A stretch of 64,000 nucleotides of DNA from Streptomyces monomycini (GTDB taxonomy: Bacteria; Actinomycetota; Actinomycetes; Streptomycetales; Streptomycetaceae). A program made the position numbers and the translations under genes. Where the stretch lies: positions 1 through 64,000 of the forward strand of contig NZ_JAFIQY010000033.1 in NCBI RefSeq assembly GCF_022271435.1, in the 5' to 3' direction. The notes below the pieces were generated by a model. The model was not told the DNA's origin. It worked only from the letters and a program-made list of their open reading frames with translations, and did not search any database. Shown piece after piece: positions 8,076 through 16,644 of this stretch (position 1 is its first letter; each line of letters opens with the position of its first letter).

Positions 8076-8905
8076 TGGGCCAGAAGGTAAACCCGCACGG
8101 GTTCCGGCTCGGCATCACCACCGACTTCAAGTCGCGTTGGTACGCCGACAAGCTGTACAAGGACTACGTCAAGGAAGACGTCGCCATTCGTCGCATGATG
8201 ACGAAGGGCATGGAGCGCGCCGGCATCTCGAAGGTGGAGATCGAGCGCACCCGTGAGCGCGTCCGCGTCGACATCCACACCGCTCGTCCGGGCATCGTCA
8301 TCGGCCGCCGCGGCGCCGAGGCCGACCGTATCCGCGGCGAACTGGAGAAGCTGACCGGCAAGCAGGTCCAGCTGAACATCCTCGAGGTCAAGAACCCCGA
8401 GACCGATGCTCAGCTCGTGGCCCAGGCCGTCGCCGAGCAGCTGTCCTCCCGCGTCTCCTTCCGTCGTGCCATGCGCAAGAGCATGCAGTCGACGATGAAG
8501 GCCGGCGCCAAGGGCATCAAGATCCAGTGTGGTGGCCGTCTCGGCGGCGCCGAGATGTCGCGCTCGGAGTTCTACCGCGAGGGCCGCGTGCCCCTGCACA
8601 CGCTCCGCGCCAACGTCGACTACGGCTTCTTCGAGGCCAAGACGACCTTCGGCCGTATCGGTGTGAAGGTCTGGATCTACAAGGGCGACGTCAAGAACAT
8701 CGCCGAGGTCCGCGCCGAGAACGCCGCCGCCCGTGCGGGCAACCGCCCGGCCCGTGGTGGGGGCGGCAACGACCGTCCGCGCCGCGGTGGCGAGCGTGGC
8801 GGCCGTGGCGGCCGCAAGCCGCAGCAGAACGCCGCTGCCGAGGCCCCCAAGGCCGAGGCCGCTGCCGCTGCTCCGGCTGCTGAGAGCACCGGAACGGAGG
8901 GCTGA
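8075..8905 (+). CDS. rpsC: 30S ribosomal protein S3
   Basis: 276 aa. S3 is part of the mRNA entry channel and its helicase activity. It has the N-terminal QKVNPHGFRLG motif, a KH domain with GRRGAEADRIRGEL (about residues 72-85) and the C-terminal S3 domain ending near residue 215. A Gly/Arg-rich then Ala/Glu-rich extension of about 60 aa follows, as usual in actinomycetes and probably disordered. Confidence 0.98.
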   Translation: MGQKVNPHGFRLGITTDFKSRWYADKLYKDYVKEDVAIRRMMTKGMERAGISKVEIERTRERVRVDIHTARPGIVIGRRGAEADRIRGELEKLTGKQVQLNILEVKNPETDAQLVAQAVAEQLSSRVSFRRAMRKSMQSTMKAGAKGIKIQCGGRLGGAEMSRSEFYREGRVPLHTLRANVDYGFFEAKTTFGRIGVKVWIYKGDVKNIAEVRAENAAARAGNRPARGGGGNDRPRRGGERGGRGGRKPQQNAAAEAPKAEAAAAAPAAESTGTEG

Positions 8906-8910
8906 CCGAC

Positions 8911-9330
8911 ATGCTGATCCCTCGCAGGGTCAAGCACCGCAAGCAGCACCACCCGAAGCGCAACGGTATGGCCAAGGGTGGCACCGAGCTTGCCTTCGGT
9001 GAGTACGGCATTCAGGCCGTGACCCCCGCCTACGTGACGAACCGGCAGATCGAGTCCGCTCGTATCGCCATGACCCGTCACATCAAGCGTGGCGGCAAGG
9101 TCTGGATCAACATTTACCCGGACCGCCCGCTGACGAAGAAGCCGGCCGAGACCCGCATGGGTTCCGGTAAGGGTTCTCCGGAGTGGTGGGTCGCGAACGT
9201 CAAGCCCGGTCGGGTGATGTTCGAGCTGTCCTTCCCGAACGAAAAGGTTGCGAAGGAGGCGCTGACCCGCGCCGCCCACAAGCTTCCGATGAAGTGCCGC
9301 ATCGTGCGGCGCGAGGCAGGTGAGTCGTGA
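8911..9330 (+). CDS. rplP: 50S ribosomal protein L16
   Basis: 139 aa. L16 is a late-assembly protein at the A-site tRNA elbow. MLIPRRVKHRKQHHPKR at the start and the GKGSPEWWVANVKPGR loop near residue 90 are diagnostic. The start lies 5 bp after rpsC, and the stop overlaps the rpmC start. Confidence 0.98.
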   Translation: MLIPRRVKHRKQHHPKRNGMAKGGTELAFGEYGIQAVTPAYVTNRQIESARIAMTRHIKRGGKVWINIYPDRPLTKKPAETRMGSGKGSPEWWVANVKPGRVMFELSFPNEKVAKEALTRAAHKLPMKCRIVRREAGES

Positions 9331-9554
9331 TGGCGGCCGGTACCAAGGCGACCGAGCTGCGCGAGCTGAATGGCGAGGACCTCGTCAAGAAGCTGCGTGA
9401 GGCCAAGGAGGAGCTGTTCAACCTCCGCTTCCAGGCGGCGACCGGACAGCTTGAGAACCACGGCCGGCTGAAGGCCGTCCGCAAGGACATCGCCCGGATC
9501 TACACCCTGATGCGTGAGCGCGAGCTCGGCATCGAGACGGTGGAGAGCGCCTGA
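9330..9554 (+). CDS. rpmC: 50S ribosomal protein L29
   Basis: 74 aa. L29 is a two-helix protein beside L23 at the tunnel exit. The core ELFNLRFQAATGQLENH and the C-terminal RIYTLMRERELG are conserved. ATG 9330, sharing its A with the rplP TGA, is chosen over the GTG at 9327, which would add one residue. Its stop overlaps the rpsQ start by one base. Confidence 0.97.
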   Translation: MAAGTKATELRELNGEDLVKKLREAKEELFNLRFQAATGQLENHGRLKAVRKDIARIYTLMRERELGIETVESA

Positions 9555-9838
9555 TGAGCGAGAAGAATGTGACTGAGACGAACGAGCAGCGCGGCTTCCG
9601 CAAGACCCGCGAGGGTCTCGTCGTCAGCGACAAGATGGACAAGACCGTCGTCGTCGCTGTCGAGGACCGTGTCAAGCACGCGCTGTACGGCAAGGTCATC
9701 CGCCGTACGAACAAGCTCAAGGCGCACGACGAGCAGAACGCTGCCGGTGTCGGCGACCGCGTCCTCCTGATGGAGACGCGTCCGCTGTCGGCGAGCAAGC
9801 GCTGGCGCATCGTCGAGATCCTCGAGAAGGCCAAGTAA
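9554..9838 (+). CDS. rpsQ: 30S ribosomal protein S17
   Basis: 94 aa. S17 is a primary 16S rRNA 5'-domain binder with an OB fold. GLVVSDKMDKTVVVAVE and LMETRPLSASKRWRIVEI are typical. It is the last gene of the S10 cluster before a hairpin-rich gap. Confidence 0.98.
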   Translation: MSEKNVTETNEQRGFRKTREGLVVSDKMDKTVVVAVEDRVKHALYGKVIRRTNKLKAHDEQNAAGVGDRVLLMETRPLSASKRWRIVEILEKAK

Positions 9839-9940
9839 GGAATTTCCCGTCAGGGAATTCCGCTAGATACCGCCTGGGGGGTTTCCCCCAGGTCAGTTCC
9901 GCCAGGCTCGGCGGTGGGCCTCAGCAATGAGGCCCCCGCC
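9839..9940 (+). terminator. three stacked hairpins between rpsQ and rplN
   Basis: Three inverted repeats follow the rpsQ stop: 9839-9861 (GGAATT arms), 9873-9892 (perfect 8-bp CCTGGGGG/CCCCCAGG, loop GTTT) and 9910-9940 (GGCGG plus GGGCCTCA pairing with TGAGGCCC plus CCGCC, loop GCAA, one bulge). No U tract follows, as is common for Streptomyces terminators. They mark the S10/spc junction as terminator, attenuator or processing sites. Confidence 0.75.
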
Positions 9941-9969
9941 GGGAACCGGCAGACGATCAGGAGATAGAC

Positions 9970-10338
9970 GTGATCCAGCAGGAGTCGCGGCTTCGGGTCG
10001 CCGACAACACGGGTGCGAAGGAAATTCTCACCATCCGTGTTCTCGGTGGCTCGGGCCGCCGCTACGCGGGCATCGGTGACGTCATCGTCGCCACCGTCAA
10101 GGATGCGATCCCCGGTGGCAACGTGAAGAAGGGTGACGTCGTCAAGGCGGTCATCGTTCGCACCGTCAAGGAGCGCCGCCGTCCGGACGGCTCGTACATC
10201 CGCTTCGACGAGAACGCGGCCGTCATCCTCAAGAACGATGGCGACCCCCGCGGCACCCGCATCTTCGGCCCGGTGGGCCGGGAGCTGCGCGAGAAGAAGT
10301 TCATGAAGATCATCTCGCTCGCGCCGGAGGTGCTGTAA
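9970..10338 (+). CDS. rplN: 50S ribosomal protein L14
   Basis: 122 aa with GTG start and AGGAGA upstream. L14 binds 23S rRNA at the intersubunit bridge. MIQQESRLRVADNTGAKEI and the end FMKIISLAPEVL are family signatures. It opens the spc-type gene group and lies 3 bp before rplX. Confidence 0.98.
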   Translation: MIQQESRLRVADNTGAKEILTIRVLGGSGRRYAGIGDVIVATVKDAIPGGNVKKGDVVKAVIVRTVKERRRPDGSYIRFDENAAVILKNDGDPRGTRIFGPVGRELREKKFMKIISLAPEVL

Positions 10339-10341
10339 CCG

Positions 10342-10665
10342 ATGAAGATCAAGAAGGGCGACCTGGTCCAGATCATCACCGGCAAGGACAAGGGCAAGCA
10401 GGGCAAGGTCATCGCGGCCTTCCCCCGTGAGGACCGTGTCCTGGTCGAGGGTGTCAACCGGGTCAAGAAGCACACCAAGGCCGGTCAGACCGCTCGCGGC
10501 TCGCAGACCGGCGGCATCGTGACGACCGAGGCCCCCATCCACGTCAGCAACGTTCAGCTGGTCGTGGAGAAGGACGGCAACAAGGTCGTCACCCGCGTCG
10601 GGTACCGCTTCGACGAAGAGGGCAACAAGATCCGCGTTGCCAAGCGGACCGGTGAGGACATCTGA
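10342..10665 (+). CDS. rplX: 50S ribosomal protein L24
   Basis: 107 aa. L24 is an assembly initiator with a KOW motif (KKGDLVQIITGKDKGKQGKV, residues 3-22). Its stop overlaps the rplE ATG by one base. Confidence 0.98.
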   Translation: MKIKKGDLVQIITGKDKGKQGKVIAAFPREDRVLVEGVNRVKKHTKAGQTARGSQTGGIVTTEAPIHVSNVQLVVEKDGNKVVTRVGYRFDEEGNKIRVAKRTGEDI

Positions 10666-11225
10666 TGACTGCCACCACCAACGCGCCGCGCCTCAAGCAG
10701 CGCTACCGCGAAGAGATCGCCGGGAAGCTGAAGGACGAGTTCTCCTACGAGAACGTCATGCAGATCCCCGGTCTGACCAAGATCGTGGTCAACATGGGTG
10801 TGGGCGACGCCGCCCGCGACTCCAAGCTGATCGAGGGTGCCATCAAGGACCTCACCACGATCACCGGCCAGAAGCCGGCCGTCACCAAGGCCCGTAAGTC
10901 CATCGCGCAGTTCAAGCTGCGCGAGGGCCAGCCGATCGGTGCCCACGTCACCCTCCGCGGTGACCGCATGTGGGAGTTCCTGGACCGCCTGCTGTCGCTC
11001 GCGCTGCCGCGCATCCGCGACTTCCGTGGTCTGTCCCCGAAGCAGTTCGACGGTCGGGGCAACTACACCTTCGGTCTCACGGAGCAGGTCATGTTCCACG
11101 AGATCGACCAGGACAAGATCGACCGGCAGCGGGGCATGGACATCACCGTGGTCACCACGGCGTCCAACGACGATGAGGGCCGCGCCCTGCTTCGTCACCT
11201 CGGCTTCCCGTTCAAGGAGAACTGA
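10665..11225 (+). CDS. rplE: 50S ribosomal protein L5
   Basis: 186 aa. L5 binds 5S rRNA and contacts the 30S head and P-site tRNA. The conserved blocks MQIPGLTKIVVNMGVGDA, AHVTLRGDRMWEFLDR and RDFRGLSPKQFDGRGNY are present. It is followed after 2 bp by the S14 gene. Confidence 0.98.
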   Translation: MTATTNAPRLKQRYREEIAGKLKDEFSYENVMQIPGLTKIVVNMGVGDAARDSKLIEGAIKDLTTITGQKPAVTKARKSIAQFKLREGQPIGAHVTLRGDRMWEFLDRLLSLALPRIRDFRGLSPKQFDGRGNYTFGLTEQVMFHEIDQDKIDRQRGMDITVVTTASNDDEGRALLRHLGFPFKEN

Positions 11226-11227
11226 CC

Positions 11228-11413
11228 GTGGCGAAGAAGGCTCTGATCGCTAAGGCGGCCCGCAAGCCGAAGTTCGCTGTGCGCGCGTACACGCGTTGCC
11301 AGCGTTGCGGCCGCCCGCACTCCGTCTACCGCAAGTTCGGCCTGTGCCGCGTGTGCCTCCGTGAGATGGCTCACCGTGGCGAGCTGCCGGGCGTGACCAA
11401 GAGCTCCTGGTAA
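11228..11413 (+). CDS. rpsZ: 30S ribosomal protein S14 type Z (zinc form)
   Basis: 61 aa, the short zinc-binding S14. C24, C27, C40 and C43 form the CxxC...CxxC zinc ribbon (RCQRCG...CRVC). Streptomyces usually also carry a longer Zn-independent S14 under Zur control elsewhere; that copy is not in this window. GTG start at 11228. Confidence 0.97.
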   Translation: MAKKALIAKAARKPKFAVRAYTRCQRCGRPHSVYRKFGLCRVCLREMAHRGELPGVTKSSW

Positions 11414-11437
11414 CACCCCCTCCCGCACGTCCGACCA

Positions 11438-11453
11438 GCGCCCGCACGGGCGC
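11438..11453 (+). terminator. short GC hairpin after rpsZ
   Basis: GCGCCCG (11438-11444) and CGGGCGC (11447-11453) pair with a two-base spacer, so in practice six pairs and a four-base loop. A second self-complementary block, GGCGGGGCCCCGCC, lies near 11513-11526. The 266-bp gap to rpsH also has TAGGGTAGAAGG near 11539, which could be a -10 region for rpsH. Confidence 0.4.
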
Positions 11454-11679
11454 CCCGGCGGACGGCAGGAATCATGTGGGTGGTTCCGGAGTCTCTCGGT
11501 AAGCATCTGTTCGGCGGGGCCCCGCCCTTTGATCCCGTAGGGTAGAAGGGTTGGGCGCCCCGCCGCCCAGGAACGACTTACTACGCCGAAGGTCCCCGCG
11601 CCGCACCCGTCCCGACCCAGCTCGGGGAGAGGGATGGCGCATACAGGAAACCCCGGCGAGAGAGGCCGAAGGCCAATTC

Positions 11680-12078
11680 ATGACCATGACTGACCCCATC
11701 GCAGACATGCTCACGCGTCTGCGTAACGCGAACTCGGCGTACCACGACACCGTCGTGATGCCGCACAGCAAGATCAAGTCGCACATCGCGGAGATCCTCC
11801 AGCAGGAGGGTTACATCACCGGCTGGAAGGTCGAGGACGCCGAGGTCGGCAAGAACCTCATCCTCGAGCTGAAGTTCGGTCCGAACCGTGAGCGGTCGAT
11901 CGCCGGCATCAAGCGCATCTCGAAGCCGGGCCTGCGGGTCTACGCAAAGTCCACCAACCTGCCGAAGGTGCTCGGCGGCCTGGGCGTGGCGATCATCTCC
12001 ACGTCGCACGGTCTCCTCACCGGTCAGCAGGCCAGCAAGAAGGGCGTAGGCGGAGAAGTTCTCGCCTACGTCTGGTAA
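11680..12078 (+). CDS. rpsH: 30S ribosomal protein S8
   Basis: 132 aa. S8 binds 16S rRNA helix 21 and is the translational repressor of the spc operon in E. coli. MTDPIADMLTRLRNAN and the C-terminal GLLTGQQASKKGVGGEVLAYVW are family hallmarks. ATG 11680 (MTMTDP) gives the normal length; the frame is open further upstream only as non-coding-like sequence. Confidence 0.97.
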   Translation: MTMTDPIADMLTRLRNANSAYHDTVVMPHSKIKSHIAEILQQEGYITGWKVEDAEVGKNLILELKFGPNRERSIAGIKRISKPGLRVYAKSTNLPKVLGGLGVAIISTSHGLLTGQQASKKGVGGEVLAYVW

Positions 12079-12100
12079 TTCGGGAACGGAGGAATAGCTA

Positions 12101-12640
12101 ATGTCGCGTATTGGCAAGCTGCCCATCCAGGTTCCCGCTGGTGTGGACGTCACCATCGACGGTCGCACGGTCTCGGTGAAGGGTCCCAAGGGCTCCCTGC
12201 AGCACACCGTCGCCGCGCCCATCGAGGTCGCCAAGGGTGAGGACGGTTTCATCGCCGTCACCCGCCCGAACGACGAGCGTCAGAACAAGGCCCTGCACGG
12301 CCTGTCCCGCACGCTGGTGGCGAACATGATCACCGGCGTGACCCAGGGATTCAGCAAGGCGCTCGAGATCAGCGGTGTCGGTTACCGCGTCCAGGCGAAG
12401 GGCTCCAACCTGGAGTTCTCGCTCGGTTACAGCCACCCGATCCTGGTCGAGGCGCCCGAGGGCATCTCGTTCAAGGTCGAGTCCCCGACCAAGCTGAGCG
12501 TCGAGGGCATCGACAAGCAGAAGGTCGGCGAGGTCGCCGCGAACATCCGCAAGCTGCGCAAGCCCGACCCGTACAAGGCCAAGGGCGTCAAGTACGCCGG
12601 CGAGGTCATCCGCCGCAAGGTCGGAAAGGCTGGTAAGTAA
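12101..12640 (+). CDS. rplF: 50S ribosomal protein L6
   Basis: 179 aa with two repeated alpha/beta domains. L6 sits near the GTPase-associated centre. SRIGKLPIQVPAGVDV at the start and RKPDPYKAKGVKYAGEVIRR at the end are conserved. ATG 12101 has GGAACGGAGGAAT upstream and the stop lies 3 bp before rplR. Confidence 0.98.
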   Translation: MSRIGKLPIQVPAGVDVTIDGRTVSVKGPKGSLQHTVAAPIEVAKGEDGFIAVTRPNDERQNKALHGLSRTLVANMITGVTQGFSKALEISGVGYRVQAKGSNLEFSLGYSHPILVEAPEGISFKVESPTKLSVEGIDKQKVGEVAANIRKLRKPDPYKAKGVKYAGEVIRRKVGKAGK

Positions 12641-12643
12641 GCC

Positions 12644-13027
12644 ATGGCATACGGTGTGAAGGTCGCGAAGGGTGACGCCTACAAGCGCGCCGCCGCCAAG
12701 CGTCGCCACATCCGCATCCGCAAGCGGATTTCGGGTACGCCGGAGCGTCCGCGTCTGGTCGTGACGCGGTCCAACCGCGGTATCACCGCCCAGGTCATCG
12801 ACGACATCCAGGGGCACACCCTGGCGTCGGCGTCGACCCTGGACGCGTCGATCCGCGGCGGCGAGGGCAACAAGACGGACCTGGCCAAGCAGGTCGGATC
12901 CCTGGTCGCCGAGCGCGCCAAGGCCGCCGGCGTCGAGGCCGTCGTGTTCGACCGTGGTGGCAAGCAGTACGCCGGGCGGATTGCCGCTCTGGCCGACGCC
13001 GCCCGCGAAGCCGGGCTGAAGTTCTAA
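12644..13027 (+). CDS. rplR: 50S ribosomal protein L18
   Basis: 127 aa. L18 binds 5S rRNA. The basic N-terminus (AKRRHIRIRKRISGTPERPRL) and VVFDRGGKQYAGRIAALADAAREAGLKF are typical. Cotranscribed with rplF and rpsE. Confidence 0.98.
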   Translation: MAYGVKVAKGDAYKRAAAKRRHIRIRKRISGTPERPRLVVTRSNRGITAQVIDDIQGHTLASASTLDASIRGGEGNKTDLAKQVGSLVAERAKAAGVEAVVFDRGGKQYAGRIAALADAAREAGLKF

Positions 13028-13072
13028 GCCCCGGTTCCGAGCTAGCGGACGTAACAGAGAGAGGTAAATCCA

Positions 13073-13678
13073 ATGGCTGGACCCCAGCGCCGCGGGAGCG
13101 GTGCCGGTGGCGGCGAGCGGCGGGACCGTAAGGACCGGCGGGACGGCGGCGCAGCTGCCGAGAAGACCGCCTACGTCGAGCGTGTTGTCGCAATCAACCG
13201 CGTCGCCAAGGTTGTGAAGGGTGGTCGTCGCTTCAGCTTCACCGCGCTGGTCGTGGTGGGCGACGGTGACGGCACCGTGGGTGTCGGTTACGGCAAGGCC
13301 AAGGAGGTGCCGGCCGCCATCGCCAAGGGTGTTGAGGAGGCCAAGAAGCACTTCTTCAAGGTCCCCCGTATCGGTGGCACCATCCCGCACCCCATCCAGG
13401 GCGAAGAGGCCGCGGGCGTCGTCCTGCTCAAGCCGGCTTCCCCCGGTACCGGTGTGATCGCCGGTGGCCCGGTGCGTGCCGTGCTGGAGTGCGCGGGCAT
13501 CCACGACGTGCTGAGCAAGTCGCTCGGTTCGTCGAACCCGATCAACATCGTGCACGCCACGCGCGCCGCGCTCCAGGGCCTTCAGCGGCCCGAGGAGATC
13601 GCTGCCCGCCGTGGCCTGCCGCTGGAGGACGTTGCTCCCGCCGCTCTGCTGCGGGCGCGTGCCGGGGTGAACGCGTAA
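13073..13678 (+). CDS. rpsE: 30S ribosomal protein S5
   Basis: 201 aa. S5 takes part in mRNA unwinding and decoding fidelity. After a Gly/Arg-rich N-terminal extension of about 30 aa come the double-stranded-RNA-binding domain (RVVAINRVAKVVKGGRRFSF-type segment) and the C-terminal domain (SSNPINIVHATRAALQGL). GAGAGAGGTAAATCC precedes ATG 13073. Its stop overlaps the rpmD start (TAATG). Confidence 0.98.
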   Translation: MAGPQRRGSGAGGGERRDRKDRRDGGAAAEKTAYVERVVAINRVAKVVKGGRRFSFTALVVVGDGDGTVGVGYGKAKEVPAAIAKGVEEAKKHFFKVPRIGGTIPHPIQGEEAAGVVLLKPASPGTGVIAGGPVRAVLECAGIHDVLSKSLGSSNPINIVHATRAALQGLQRPEEIAARRGLPLEDVAPAALLRARAGVNA

Positions 13679-13860
13679 TGGCTTCGCTCAAGATCACGCA
13701 GACCAAGTCCATCATCGGCAGCAAGCAGAACCACCGCGACACCCTGCGTTCGCTCGGTCTCAAGAAGATCAACGACGTGGTTGTCAAGGAAGACCGCCCC
13801 GAGTACCGCGGCATGGTGCACACCGTCCGCCACCTCGTGACGGTCGAGGAGGTCGACTGA
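13678..13860 (+). CDS. rpmD: 50S ribosomal protein L30
   Basis: 60 aa. Small two-layer protein of the 50S subunit; LKITQTKSIIGSKQNHRDTL is diagnostic. ATG 13678 overlaps the rpsE stop by one base, and rplO begins one base after its stop. Confidence 0.97.
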   Translation: MASLKITQTKSIIGSKQNHRDTLRSLGLKKINDVVVKEDRPEYRGMVHTVRHLVTVEEVD

Positions 13861-13861
13861 C

Positions 13862-14317
13862 ATGGCGGAGAACAACCCGCTGAAGGTCCACAACCTCCGT
13901 CCTGCCCCGGGCGCCAAGACCGCCAAGACCCGTGTGGGTCGTGGTGAGGCGTCCAAGGGTAAGACCGCAGGTCGTGGTACCAAGGGCACGAAGGCCCGTT
14001 ACCAGGTTCCGGAGCGCTTCGAGGGCGGGCAGATGCCCCTCCACATGCGCCTCCCGAAGCTGAAGGGCTTCAAGAACCCCGCCCACAAGCAGTTCCAGGT
14101 CGTGAACCTGGACAAGCTGGCCGCGCTCTACCCGCAGGGTGGCGAGGTCACGGTGACCGACCTGGTCGCCAAGGGCGCGGTGCGCAAGAACGAGCTCGTC
14201 AAGGTCCTGGGCCAGGGCGAGATCTCCGTGGCGCTGACGGTGACGGTGGACTCCGTCTCCGGCTCCGCCAAGGAGAAGATCACCGCTGCCGGTGGCAGCG
14301 TCACCGAGCTCATCTGA
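13862..14317 (+). CDS. rplO: 50S ribosomal protein L15
   Basis: 151 aa. L15 is an assembly protein with a long basic N-terminal tail (residues 1-60, Gly/Lys-rich: VGRGEASKGKTAGRGTKG). PLHMRLPKLKGFKN follows. It is the last ribosomal gene before a strong hairpin and secY. Confidence 0.98.
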   Translation: MAENNPLKVHNLRPAPGAKTAKTRVGRGEASKGKTAGRGTKGTKARYQVPERFEGGQMPLHMRLPKLKGFKNPAHKQFQVVNLDKLAALYPQGGEVTVTDLVAKGAVRKNELVKVLGQGEISVALTVTVDSVSGSAKEKITAAGGSVTELI

Positions 14318-14334
14318 GCTCAGTGAATCAACTG

Positions 14335-14368
14335 ACCGGGGATGCCCACGTATTGGGGCATCCCCGGT
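14335..14368 (+). terminator. perfect 13-bp hairpin after rplO
   Basis: ACCGGGGATGCCC (14335-14347) pairs perfectly with GGGCATCCCCGGT (14356-14368) around an 8-base loop. It sits 17 bp after the L15 stop, without a long U tract. It would end or attenuate the spc transcript before secY. A second weaker dyad (GGGGGTTC/GGACCCCC) lies at about 14431-14456. Confidence 0.8.
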
Positions 14369-14553
14369 TGGTCGTTCCAAGGGGGGCATGGTCGCCGGTA
14401 AGGTGGCGTGCACTGTTGCTGTATTTTCCGGGGGTTCTTCCCCTGGACCCCCACCGCGTGGGCTAATGTCCTGCGCGGTTTTGGCCGCTTTGTATTCGTC
14501 GATCCTCAAGACCGTCACCTCTCGCTCCAGAGGCGGGAGGCGCAGGAGGCACC

Positions 14554-15867
14554 GTGCTCACCGCGTTCGCCCGAGCGTTCAAGACGCCCGACCTGCGCAA
14601 GAAGCTGCTGTTCACGTTGGGCATTGTGCTCGTCTACCGGCTCGGAGCGCACGTTCCGGTGCCCGGGGTGAACTACTCCAATGTCGACACCTGCATGAAG
14701 CAGGCCGGCGCCAACGGCGGCCTCTTCGGCCTGGTGAACATGTTCAGCGGTGGTGCGCTGCTCCAGATCACGATCTTCGCGCTGGGGATCATGCCGTACA
14801 TCACGGCAAGCATCATCCTCCAGCTGCTGACCGTGGTCATCCCGCGTCTGGAGGCCCTCAAGAAAGAGGGACAGTCCGGACAGGCAAAGATCACTCAGTA
14901 CACCCGGTACCTGACCGTCGCGCTGGCGGTCCTCCAGGGCACCGGCCTGGTCGCGACCGCCAAGAGCGGCGCGCTGTTCCAGGGCTGCCCCGTCGCCAGT
15001 GAGATCGTGCCGAGCGATTCGATCTTCACGACCATCACCATGGTCATCACGATGACCGCCGGTACGGCCATGGTCATGTGGCTCGGTGAGCTGGTGACCG
15101 ACCGCGGCATCGGCAACGGCATGTCGATCCTGATGTTCGTCGGTATCGCCGCCGGCTTCCCCGGTTCGCTGTGGCAGATCAAGATGTCCGGCAAGCTGGC
15201 CGACGGCTGGATCGAGTTCTTCGCCGTCATCGTCGTGGGTCTGGCGATGGTCGCCCTGGTCGTCTTCGTCGAGCAGGCCCAGCGGCGGATCCCCGTGCAG
15301 TACGCCAAGCGGATGATCGGACGTCGCTCGTACGGCGGTACGTCCACCTACATCCCGCTCAAGGTGAACCAGGCGGGTGTGATCCCCGTCATCTTCGCTT
15401 CGTCGCTGCTCTACATCCCGGCCCTGGTGGCACAGTTCAGCGGGTCGAAGGCCGGCTGGGCGACCTGGATCGAAACCAACTTCACCAAGGGCAACCACCC
15501 GGTCTACATCGTCACGTACTTCCTGCTGATCGTCTTCTTCGCGTTCTTCTACGTCGCCATCTCCTTCAACCCCGAAGAAGTTGCCGACAACATGAAGAAG
15601 TATGGTGGCTTCATCCCGGGGATCCGGGCCGGTCGCCCCACGGCCGAGTACCTCAGCTACGTGCTCAACCGGATCACGTGGCCGGGCTCGCTGTATCTGG
15701 GTCTGATCGCGCTGGTGCCCACCGTGGCGTTGGTGCTGTTCAAGGCCAACCAGAACTTCCCGTTCGGCGGGACGAGCATCCTGATCATCGTGGGTGTGGG
15801 TCTGGAGACCGTGAAGCAGATCGAGAGCCAGCTCCAGCAGCGCAACTACGAAGGGTTCCTCCGCTGA
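14554..15867 (+). CDS. secY: Sec translocase subunit SecY
   Basis: 437 aa with ten hydrophobic segments, the channel subunit of the SecYEG protein export pore. The N-terminus FKTPDLRKKLLFTLGIVLVYRLG, plug region and cytoplasmic loop signature (RRIPVQYAKRMIGRR) are clear, as is the late RAGRPTAEYLSYVLNR loop. GTG 14554 has GCAGGAGGC upstream. The 236-bp gap after rplO probably gives secY-adk a promoter of its own. Its stop overlaps adk by one base. Confidence 0.97.
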   Translation: MLTAFARAFKTPDLRKKLLFTLGIVLVYRLGAHVPVPGVNYSNVDTCMKQAGANGGLFGLVNMFSGGALLQITIFALGIMPYITASIILQLLTVVIPRLEALKKEGQSGQAKITQYTRYLTVALAVLQGTGLVATAKSGALFQGCPVASEIVPSDSIFTTITMVITMTAGTAMVMWLGELVTDRGIGNGMSILMFVGIAAGFPGSLWQIKMSGKLADGWIEFFAVIVVGLAMVALVVFVEQAQRRIPVQYAKRMIGRRSYGGTSTYIPLKVNQAGVIPVIFASSLLYIPALVAQFSGSKAGWATWIETNFTKGNHPVYIVTYFLLIVFFAFFYVAISFNPEEVADNMKKYGGFIPGIRAGRPTAEYLSYVLNRITWPGSLYLGLIALVPTVALVLFKANQNFPFGGTSILIIVGVGLETVKQIESQLQQRNYEGFLR

Positions 15868-16517
15868 TGCGAATCGTCCTCGTCGGGCCTCCTGGGGCAG
15901 GCAAGGGTACGCAGGCCGCGTACCTCGCCAAGAACCTCTCGATCCCGCACATCTCCACGGGCGACCTGTTCCGCGCCAACATCAGCCAGGGCACCGACCT
16001 GGGCAAAGAGGCCAAGTCCTACATGGACGCGGGCAACCTGGTCCCCGACTCGGTGACGATCGCGATGGCCGAGGACCGGATGGACCAGCCGGACGCCGAG
16101 AACGGCTTCCTGCTGGACGGCTTCCCGCGCAACATCGGCCAGGCCGAGGCGCTGGACGCGTTCCTCGGGAGCAAGGGCGTGAAGCTCGACGCCGTCCTGG
16201 ACCTGGAGGTCCCCGAGGACGAGGTCGTCAAGCGGATCGCCGGCCGCCGGATCTGCCGCAACGACAGCAGCCACGTCTTCCACGTGGACTACCACCAGCC
16301 GAAGACCGAGGGCGTCTGCGACCTCTGCGGCGGTGACCTGTACCAGCGCGAGGACGACCGCGAGGACACCGTCCGCAAGCGGCTGGAGGTCTACCACACG
16401 GAGACCGAGCCGATCATCGACCACTACAAGGCCCAGGACCTGGTCGTCACGATCCTGGCCCTCGGCAAGGTCGACGAGGTCACCCAGCGCGCGATGGCCG
16501 CGCTCGGCAAGGCCTGA
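15867..16517 (+). CDS. adk: adenylate kinase
   Basis: 216 aa. Interconverts ATP + AMP and 2 ADP. P-loop GPPGAGKGT at residues 8-16, AMP-binding region (HISTGDLFRAN; GFPRNIGQAEAL) and a long lid (residues about 125-160). The lid contains CDLC and an upstream CRND...H, so two of the usual zinc ligands are clear and the other pair is altered. Translationally coupled to secY. Confidence 0.97.
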   Translation: MRIVLVGPPGAGKGTQAAYLAKNLSIPHISTGDLFRANISQGTDLGKEAKSYMDAGNLVPDSVTIAMAEDRMDQPDAENGFLLDGFPRNIGQAEALDAFLGSKGVKLDAVLDLEVPEDEVVKRIAGRRICRNDSSHVFHVDYHQPKTEGVCDLCGGDLYQREDDREDTVRKRLEVYHTETEPIIDHYKAQDLVVTILALGKVDEVTQRAMAALGKA

Positions 16518-16536
16518 CAGGCACGAGAAGCACACG

Positions 16537-16574
16537 TACGGCCGCGGTGCCCGGGCATGGGCGCCGCGGCCGTA
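16537..16574 (+). terminator. hairpin after adk
   Basis: TACGGCCGCGG (16537-16547) and CCGCGGCCGTA (16564-16574) form a perfect 11-bp stem 20 bp after the adk stop. An internal GCCCGGGC can extend pairing within the loop. It probably terminates the secY-adk transcript. Confidence 0.75.
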
Positions 16575-16644
16575 TCGTGTATGGGGCGGCCCGTGCGGCC
16601 GCGGCAGTGTCGTAGCAGTCGGTGTGAGGAAGGCGTCAGCCCCC

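Noticed and set aside
15171..16517. 448-codon plus-strand frame running from inside secY into adk
   Set aside because: The first part is the wrong frame of secY; the real adenylate kinase begins at 15867 with MRIVLVGPPG.
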